Of a stretch of DNA of 64,000 nt, positions 56,580-64,000 are shown one piece after another (the first letter of the stretch is position 1; every line of letters begins with the position of its first letter). The stretch comes from Macrosoma leucophasiata (lineage: Eukaryota; Arthropoda; Insecta; Lepidoptera; Hedylidae). The position numbers and the translations under genes are program-made. The notes under the pieces were generated by a model. That model made no database searches. It was given only the letters and a program-made list of their open reading frames with translations, and was not told where the DNA came from. The stretch lies in NCBI GenBank assembly GCA_036365455.1, contig JAWQUS010000027.1, forward strand, positions 12,574,501 through 12,638,500, written 5' to 3'.

Positions 56580-56745
56580 TATTTTTTTAAGAAAAATGGA
56601 AAGAAAATTTTGACTTCAGGCGAGACTCGAACTCGCGGCCACTGGGAATCTATTCCAGCCGCTCTGCCAACTGAGCTACCGAAGTCCTGCCCGATTTGTC
56701 AAATCTTTCCTTCACATTTATTGCATTGCCTTATGGTGGCTTTTC
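56580..56745 (-). mobile_element. SINE D copy
   Basis: Same head and flank as the 51286-51835 copies (AAAATTTTGACTTCAGGCG, GAGCTACCGAAGTCC, CAAATCTTTCCTTCACAT). Confidence 0.8.
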
Positions 56746-57849
56746 TTCTTTGTTTATTTTATGTAGCAGGGAAACTTCTTAACTTCTTAAGAATCATTTT
56801 AATATCAATCAATCAATATTTGCCTACAATATTTAGAATGGGCTGTAACTATATTAAAGCGGGTATCTTGTAATTGGTACTATACCTACCTATAAAATTT
56901 GCATTACCTACACAGTGTTTGTAATCAAACTTACTTACTTCTCTGAAACGGCTTGAAAGATTTTCATGACACTTACAAGATTTTTATGTGTAGATATATT
57001 CGGTAGGTCTCAGAATAGATCCTAAAATATTTTTCTATGGGTCATGCTAACTTCCTAACGCATTAATTCACGCGATTATTACGAACACGTGTTAGATTTA
57101 TTTATAAAGATCCATCTGGTGACAATCGGATGAGCGTCAAAAGTATCCAGAAAACACGAAGAATGTGACTTTTCATAACTTTGTTATACCGTGTTATAAA
57201 GTGGAAAACTTCAGAAACCGGGCATTATCTAGTTTTACAACAGTTTGGCCTTTTTGCTACACATGTTCGGCCGAATAGATGATCTTCATAGCTTGTATTT
57301 TTAACATTGAATATTACTATAATTTGAGAATTGAACTAAACTGTAAACGGTGCCGAATGACTCTGAACAATGTGACGTCAACTGTTCGTAATCAAAGTGA
57401 AGCTTTTAATTCCATACGACTAACCAAATGCAAATTGTTTTGTTGAAATAACGTAGAAAATATCCAAAAAAGAGCCAATAAATCAAAGCATCACTTGTGT
57501 TAAATATTTGTTGTACGATCATATGACGTCACGTCCTGTGATTGATGTTTCGTTCAACATGGAGCACAGATAAAAAATATTAAAATTATTACATTTTATT
57601 TTGCAATTTAAAAATATAAATCATTAATATTTCACGAAAATGTTTAATGAGTCAACGTATTATTTCACAAACATTCATTCTAATCATAGTTTACATTTAT
57701 TTTCGATAGCTGTCCGATTGCCTATTCTTCTATAATCTTGTCTAATTTATTTCGTATGAATAGGTATGCGGTAATGGACTAACCATTTGGTTAAGTAAGT
57801 ATTGCTTTTGTGTGTACCTGCTTTTTAAGATCAATTACATTTTGTTTTT
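56746..57849. other. Intergenic, nothing recognised
   Basis: No open frame of note or placed repeat. Confidence 0.4.
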
Positions 57850-58030
57850 GTTTCATATGTGAGGAAGGTGGAAAACAAGCATGCAGCTCACATTGCTAAA
57901 TGATGATTGCTGCCTCTAGACATCTACACAAAAACCAGAGTCAAAATGCAGATGCTTTGCCACCCCTGAGACCTAAGTTTTGTCTTTGTGGTAGTTATTA
58001 CTGGGCCAATTGATTGTAAATGGTAGAAGC
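57850..58030 (-). repeat. R1 copy, diverged
   Basis: AAACAAGCATGCAGCTCACA through TGCCACCCCTGAGACC. Resembles the 23934 subfamily. The 5' third is missing. Confidence 0.65.
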
Positions 58031-59205
58031 ATATCCTATTCGTTCCGGTATTGTGAAACATTTTAAAACCTGTTAAATAATTGAAAATGTGCAATTTGTT
58101 AAATTATGGTCGACGTGACTACAAATAAAAGTATTTCGTAATAAAATGGTAATGGAATTTAGTGTTGTTTCCAATCATTTAGATAAGGTGTTAACTAAAA
58201 TACGAGTACATGAATATAAGTGTTGCGTACCACAAGAGCGCCAGTAAAGTCGGGTTTCATTTTACCTCCTCTATCATGAAAATTTGGTCTTAGTGAAACA
58301 CAAATCACTTTCAGTAAAAGGGATTGTGTGCATTTGAACCTTTGTTCACCCTGGTTAGTATTAAATTTTGTAGTCTCATAAAAGAGTTGAAACCATTTAG
58401 CGGTAGACAGAATAAGTTATCTATATTGTATGCCTCTTCATCTCTCACCATTAAATCTACTACTAGTAATAAACCTGCGTATGAATTACTTTTTATGAGG
58501 TAAGCATTAACATAGCATTAAATGTAGGACTAGAGAAAATGTTAGCTAAATATGTCATTGTATCTATTTGTGGTTTGTCTCTATTAGTAAAGTAACAATG
58601 CACTCATGAACAAATGGACCTAGGTTTTCTCTACCATCTTCAATTTCAGAAATTTGCCTGAAATTGTTTCATTTGACAGCGGCTTAAGTCTAATGTGTAT
58701 TATAATGGTTGGAACGGGAGTAGTAAAAACCAATTATTGAAGTGTGAACATTTACCTACATTCTGAATTTGAGCAGTCAGGATCTGACGAAGGTAATGGG
58801 GTAAAAGGTAAAAGTTAGGTGAAAATAATAAGGTAGGTACCTAACCGAAAATACCTTAGAGGGCTATCAAATGAAAGGGGTATAATATATGTAAATATAA
58901 TCGAGTACTTTGGAACTGATCTGGTGATGGAGTAGGAGGAATTTCATAATTTTGACAATGTTAAAATATTTTTTTTTTCTCGAGCTCTTTTTATGATCTT
59001 TGTCAAGGCAACGAGAGCGAGGATTCTGTAAGGTTTATGTACATAAACCCTCGGTAGCAGGCTGACGCTTAAAAGTACGAGTATGTTAAACATTTCGGTG
59101 GGCATTACATGTTTTTCAGGTCAAAACGATATCGACGCCGACGAACTACCTAATAATACGTACCTAGGTATAGTTGTACTTTTGTATCGTCACGCTATGT
59201 CCCTA
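58031..59205. other. Intergenic, nothing recognised
   Basis: AT-rich noncoding sequence, with no gene or repeat that I can place. Confidence 0.4.
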
Positions 59206-59490
59206 ACGGGTAAGCATGAAGATATGTAGATAATACGTTGGTAATACTATAAATACCAATAAAGCATCAGCAGGTATTTTTAGTTGGTTCGCTATGGAAG
59301 AATTATCGATATCCGGTCCATAAGTTTCGAAAATAACTGCTACAAAGTACAAACCAACACGAAGTTTGGAAACTTCATCGTGTTTAATATTAGCGTAGAA
59401 AATTGCTATTCGGAATCGCGCTATCCTTGTGTTTTCGCTTCCGACCACACACGGTCGTAAAAAGTTGCTGCAGTGGGGCTTTATAATATT
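59203..59490 (-). other. Unassigned open frame, possible exon
   Basis: An open minus-strand frame of about 85 residues runs back to CACTGCAG near 59468, a possible acceptor. It includes RFRIAIFYANIKHDEVSKLR, VGLYFVAVIFETYGPDIDN and ends FMLTR. Composition is protein-like, but there is no ATG start and I recognise no family. Confidence 0.2.
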
Positions 59491-59514
59491 TTTGGGTTTA
59501 ATCTCGTACTTTAA

Positions 59515-59700
59515 TTTTATGACAATTTCTTTTTATGAAATGATGGTAAACAAGCATGACAACATTTACAAAAGATGATTTACTTGTCAAGTAAATCATC
59601 TTTTGTTTGGTGTAGATGTTTATAGGATGTAGCTATAAAAATCTACACCAAACTAAAACACAGGGGTGAAACTTGTTGTTTTGCATCTGTGACAGAAGAC
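59515..59700 (-). repeat. R1 fragment with hairpin
   Basis: TGAAATGATGGTAAACAAGC and later AAACACAGGGGTGAAAC are R1-like but heavily altered. A 17-bp perfect hairpin sits at 59570-59604 (CAAGTAAATCATCTTTT right arm, one-base centre). Confidence 0.5.
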
Positions 59701-60354
59701 CATATCATATTCCAGTCCTAATGGCAAAGTGTTAGTTGAATAGGTGGGTACTAACTATTGTCTCCATTGCGGAAAAAGCTTAAAGGCCAATCTACTTGAC
59801 AGTAAATTTGTCAATTATTTTCCGTAAGTAACCAACCAATTTTCTAACTGTCTAACGTAGATCACGATTTCGAAATAACGTACAGTAGATCGGTACACAT
59901 TGGGTGCCGCAACACAGCTTTCGAAATGCACCTACAGACATTCTCGAAAAATGTGATGTCAAACTAACTTGAGTGCGGTTGAGTGTTTGTTGTTTAAAAT
60001 CCGAATTAAGAACCGCCTTCTTTTTGATCTCCGTTAATAATAAGCTTTTTCCTCGAATTTGTTTTTACTCTAATCCTCGTAAAAATCCCTTTCAAGGTAG
60101 AATTAAAAAAAATCTTTCTTAGTAGATAGCGAATCTACATCTCAATAGTTCTTCTGCACACCAAATTCCAAGTCAATCTACCCAGTGCTGGTGGTTTGAG
60201 CAGTCAATCAGACATTTCATTTTTCTTTCCGCATGTAGGTATGTAGGCACCTCACATTACTCACAATAACTAGCCTGATACACAGCAAGCAGTCATTGTT
60301 ATCGGTTCTGTCCACAGCGAAATCGATTTTTCCAGATCATATTCTATTACTAAT
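59701..60354. other. Intergenic, nothing recognised
   Basis: No gene or repeat placed. Confidence 0.4.
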
Positions 60355-60510
60355 GGTGGGATCAAAAGTCTTAGGAATCGGCGTGCATGTATGAAGAGAA
60401 TGATGAAAGTAAACGAGGCACGAGAGGTTTGTCAGAACCGGGATATCTGGCGCTCTACACACTCTGCCTACCCCGTTAGGGACCTGGCGTGAAGATACAT
60501 ACATACATAT
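60355..60510 (+). mobile_element. LINE 3' end, truncated
   Basis: GGGATCAAAAGTCTTAGGAA through TCTGCCTACCCCGTTAGGGA to a short ATAC tail. Nearly the same truncation point as the 6461 copy. Confidence 0.85.
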
Positions 60511-61187
60511 TCTAATACCACTGCATAACAATGTTTGCGAGTATTTTTCAACCACAACAACGTCGGCGGTCGCATCATCCATTATTATTTGAGTCATTAC
60601 GCAGAGTTTGGGCCGAGAGCGTCAACAATCACTCGTGGTCACATCCAACTCACCTCGTTTACGACGTGTCGTAAACCCTGATACTTTTGGGCGCCGAATA
60701 AATTTTCGCTCATCCCTTATATTGTGGGTTATTTTGTTAGCTTAACCCTTAATTGAACGGAAACAGAATATTTACATAGCAAATACGGTACGATGTGAAT
60801 TTTTCAAATGTTTTTGTATTCTAAATTATAAAACAGATGCACGACATATCCATTTTAGAGGTACATTAACATTTGAGATAAGTACAGTTTGTTTAATAAA
60901 GTCTATTTATTATTATTGGACATCTACCTGTATTAATAATTGTAACATTTGATATCATAACGCAGGGCTTGTTATTTGATATTCACTAGTTTTAAAAAAA
61001 TAAGGCACAATAGAAAAGCGACTAATAAATAAATTGCCACTTAGAACAAGGAAGCAAAGATGGGAGGAGAAAATAAAGATACAAAGCGAAATTTAATTAT
61101 GCGAGATAGATGGTTAAAAAAGAACTTAAATGTTTTATGCTACGTAAGAATCTATATGTAATGTACAGTGCTCATCAAGAAATATTG
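60511..61187. other. Intergenic, nothing recognised
   Basis: AT-rich. The minus-strand frame at 60337-60597 is a shadow of the LINE tail. Confidence 0.4.
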
Positions 61188-61385
61188 CACATCGAGCCTA
61201 TGAAAGTGACAATCGGCTAGTTTCGTCTTCGTAGAGCGTTATCTCTGGTGCACACTGCCTACGTAAGCACTGATATTTGTATTGGTCAAAACTTAATCAA
61301 AATGGTGGACAAACGTCACATTGGTAAGGCGCGAAAAAGATAATGCTCTACAGACCCGAAATAAGCCGAAGTCTTCTTCCTGCGG
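61188..61385 (+). repeat. Interspersed repeat R8, plus copy
   Basis: ATCGAGCCTATGAAAGTGAC, TCGTAGAGCGTTATCTCTGG, CCGAAATAAGCCGAAGTC. Inverted relative to 33745-33925. An R1 fragment follows at 61430-61495 (GCATGCAGTTCACATGGATG). Confidence 0.75.
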
Positions 61386-61504
61386 GCGATGTGCATTATT
61401 TCTTGTTGAACTGTAATTATTATTATATTATGGTGCAGCATGCAGTAAAAGCATGCAGTTCACATGGATGGTAAGTAAGGAATGCAGCCTATACAGGTAA
61501 ACCG

Positions 61505-61850
61505 GAGGAGATGGCACTAGTTTACTGTACCGGGCAATTGACGAGCGCAAAGGGTTCTCAACTTAAATTAATTTATAACATCCTAAGGGTAACCCTTGCG
61601 GCTAAGGGCGTTATTGGAGGCCACAAAAGACATAAAGGAAGACCAAGGCTGACATACCATGACCAAATAGGTCGAGTTCTGTCTGATGGTGCAGTCAAAA
61701 GTCTTAGGAATCGGCGTGCATGTATGAAGAGAATGATGAAGTTAGATGAGGCACGAGAGTTATGTCAGGACCGGGATATCTGGCGCTCTACACTCTCTGC
61801 CTACCCCGTTAGGGATCTGGCGTGAAGATAAATACATACAAAGACATATG
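61505..61850 (+). mobile_element. LINE C-terminal fragment and 3' end
   Basis: Open frame 61511-61825 encodes KRHKGRPRLTYHDQIGRVLS, DGAVKSLRNRRACMKRMMKL, DEARELCQDRDIWRSTLSAY, then PVRDLA and stop, the C-terminal domain of a lepidopteran LINE. The longest of three copies. The last codons double as the conserved 3' tail (GCCTACCCCGTTAGG). Confidence 0.8.
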
Positions 61851-62097
61851 CGATTAGGGGCGGTACAAGCAATCGAACAGCTTTTAATAAAGCGTGGATA
61901 AAAAAGTGTCCTAATAAGATAATATACTTATTGTATGATTATATTATTTTTTTTTACTAGGTGTTGTAGAATTCTAACTCGAGTAGGTATTTACCTAATC
62001 TATCGACCCACGATCATCGATTCTCACTGACCTAACGCTTACCATCCATACGAACCTCATTTTCCGCCTTTAATAAAAAATATTGGTCTTCCCCGCA

Positions 62098-62590
62098 TCT
62101 ATACTTATAATAAAACTGTAGAAGTGTAAATTCTGTACATTAAAAATATTGAAAAAAAAATACCAGGGGATGTTACTGTCTGTCTGTCCGTCTGTCTGTC
62201 TGTGTGTTTGTTCAAGCATCACAGAAAAACTACAGGTCCGATTACAATGAAACTTGGTATGATTATACTTTAACCTTTGGCGCACAACACTGGGTACTTT
62301 TTATCCCGGAAAAATGTCTGTTTGGCTGTGTGTTTGTGCACGCTAATTTCAGAAACGGCATATTCGATCTGCGGTTTTTCACTAATATATTGTGGTATGT
62401 TTCACATAATATTTAGTGTTTGTTTCAAGTGAATCGGTTCAGAATTAAAAAAAGTTATGTCAATTTAAAAAATCGTATCGAATATTTTTAAGCTATATTC
62501 TGTATCTTAGTTCTTATTCTATCTCTAGTATTCTATCTTTTAGGGGGTTTCGTACCTAAAACGGACCCTACGGACTACTAATCCACCGCT

Positions 62591-62621
<31 letters not shown>

Positions 62622-63295
62622 ACCAAGCTGTATCTCATAAATAGTGATAGCTAGAAAGCACAAATTTTGTATTTCTGTTACCGCTTTATATACAAAATTA
62701 ATTACTAAAAATAAGTAGTAATAATCACTCTCACAATTAAAAACCTTTTTTTTCGTATATTTTTTGCTGGATAATAAGTGCAGCAAGTAGAAGCTTAAAA
62801 TTTTTACACAATTTTTAGGTCTTATGTTGTATATTACCTTCCATAATAAATCTATACATATATACTCTATACAAAAAAATAAAATTGGAGTGTCTGTTTG
62901 TAATATTAAAATAACCGCTTACCAAAATACCAAAACAACATTTTTTACAATTTTTGCCTGTTTGTCTGTCTGTCAGTCTGTTTGGCGGGGCTAATCTTGG
63001 GAATGGCTGGACCGAATTTGACGGGACTTTCACAGGCCGATAGCTGATGTGATAAGGTGTAACTTAGGCTACTTTTATCTCCATACATCCATACATACAT
63101 ACATACATACCTACATACAAATAAGTAGAATTCGAGTGTCTCCGACTTTGACGGTACTTCCACGGGCAGGTAGCTGATGTAATAAGGAGTATGTTAGGCT
63201 ACTTTTAAAGTAGCTGCGCTCACGACTTCGTCCGGGTAGATTACTGAACAATCATATTTTTTCTCACGCGGACGAAGTCGCGGGCACAGCTAGTA
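62098..63295 (+). mobile_element. Helitron-like element, about 1.2 kb
   Basis: Begins TCTATACTTATAATAAAACT, contains several TCTG microsatellite blocks, and ends GCGGACGAAGTCGCGGGCAC then AGCTAGT. The reverse-oriented relative is at 43553-44735, and its last third also lies at 1-397. Open frames inside are by-products. Confidence 0.8.
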
Positions 63296-63480
63296 TCAAA
63301 ATAAAAAAATAGTTTTTGAATCCAGTACCGAAGACACGCCGACAGCTCCCGAACAAATCCGAGTGCATGTGTATAATGTTAGTTTTCACTCATAGCAGGT
63401 GATACAGAGACAATACGTAGAGTGTTTTGATCTATTTAATTCTGTTGACATTGTTATAAAAACACAAATTTATATTGAAA

Positions 63481-63660
63481 ATGTCGAATCTTAAAAGTTA
63501 TCGTTCTTGTTTTGTACCATTATGTACGAATACTACAAAAACAACTCCTGAAATGTTTTTAAATGATGAAAAACGTCGAAATAAATGGTTTCAAGCAGTG
63601 CACCGTGATAATCCAAAAACAAAATCGTCCTTTGAGGATACAAATATTATTTTAACGACA
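63481..63660 (+). pseudogene. THAP-type zinc-finger fragment
   Basis: From ATG 63481: RSCFVPLCTNTTKTTPEMF, then NDEKRRNKWFQAVHRDNP and KTKSSFEDTN. This matches the N-terminal half of a THAP DNA-binding domain (C-x4-C at residues 10 and 15, and the KW core). The second half, with the C-x2-H zinc ligands (usually CCEDHF), is missing. It may be a truncated duplicate, or a first exon whose partner lies beyond the window. A Helitron fragment follows at 63742. Confidence 0.55.
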
Positions 63661-63741
63661 AAGTTGAACATAACCTATAATAGCTTTGTCGCCGTAACTC
63701 TCACGCGATGCTCTACAATTTATGAAATAAATATTTATATT

Positions 63742-63905
63742 AACACTAGCTGTTGCCCGCGGCTTCGCCCGCGTTGAATTTTCTGAATTTTCTTTGCTAT
63801 AAACCTCACGAAGCCCGAGACCTTTCCAACGAATGCAAAACCGTGGAAATCGGTTCGTGCGTTCTGAAGTTATAGCGTCAGGAAGGAAAACACGACTTAT
63901 TTTTA
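63742..63905 (-). mobile_element. Helitron-like fragment
   Basis: Plus strand ACTAGCTGTTGCCCGCGGCT then TCGCCCGCGTTGAATTTTC is the reverse of a Helitron 3' end. GGAAATCGGTTCGTGCGTTC is the matching interior wording. Confidence 0.7.
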
Positions 63906-64000
63906 TATTATAGATAATGAAAAATAAAAATTTCATTTAAATATTTCTATTTCTATTATTATTTTTTAACAGACTTACCTTGATGCCTTAGCACCTCGAA

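Noticed and set aside
62070..63163. Several short open frames with Asp/Arg/Gln/Thr repeats
   Set aside because: They arise from TCTG/CAGA microsatellites in the Helitron.
1..64000. A novel bacterial defence or biosynthetic system
   Set aside because: Introns, Helitrons, mariner, SINEs and LINEs show this is insect nuclear DNA. No operon-like organisation exists.

Overview
The window looks like lepidopteran (moth or butterfly) nuclear DNA. It is AT-rich and gene-poor, with long introns. It is full of repeats typical of that order: Helitron ends with the CGCGGGCGAAG...CAGCTAGT signature (Lep1/MINE type), 5'-truncated non-LTR retrotransposon tails, tRNA-derived SINEs, mariner and many MITEs. 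No bacterial operon, CRISPR array or phage content is present.

Only two protein-coding host genes are well supported. They are tandem, same-strand sulfatases of the arylsulfatase B type. Gene A (about 16.5-22.0 kb) is compact, with eight proposed coding exons and a 602-residue product. Gene B (27.65-54.85 kb) has seven coding exons and a 542-residue product, spread over 27 kb. The six introns after the ADDM motif lie at identical positions and phases (0,1,0,1,1,1), so the two arose by duplication. Both keep every metal-binding and catalytic residue of the family, including the CxPxR cysteine that becomes formylglycine. Gene A uses a GC-AG intron where gene B uses GT-AG. Gene B's first intron is 15.2 kb against 618 bp in gene A, and transposons fill most of the difference.

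Layout: 0-16 kb is repeat-rich DNA with several nested insertions, a probable mitochondrial rRNA insertion near 6.8 kb, and a duplicated block just upstream of gene A. 16.5-22 kb is gene A. 22-27.6 kb is repeats and the region upstream of gene B. 27.65-54.85 kb is gene B. Its introns carry a decayed mariner, hAT-like and other MITEs, Helitrons, SINEs, a non-LTR element with one uninterrupted reading frame of about 990 codons (39.7-42.7 kb), a second, decayed non-LTR element ending about 30 bp before exon 4, a PIF/Harbinger-like MITE inside a SINE, and a long palindrome. 55-64 kb is repeat-rich flank with a THAP-type zinc-finger fragment near the end.

How the genes relate: both sulfatases would be secretory or lysosomal hydrolases that remove sulfate esters and depend on the host formylglycine-generating enzyme. 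Whether one has a specialised substrate (glycosaminoglycan, or a dietary sulfate such as a glucosinolate) cannot be told from this sequence. The main biological interest is the sulfatase duplication and the well-preserved history of nested transposition.
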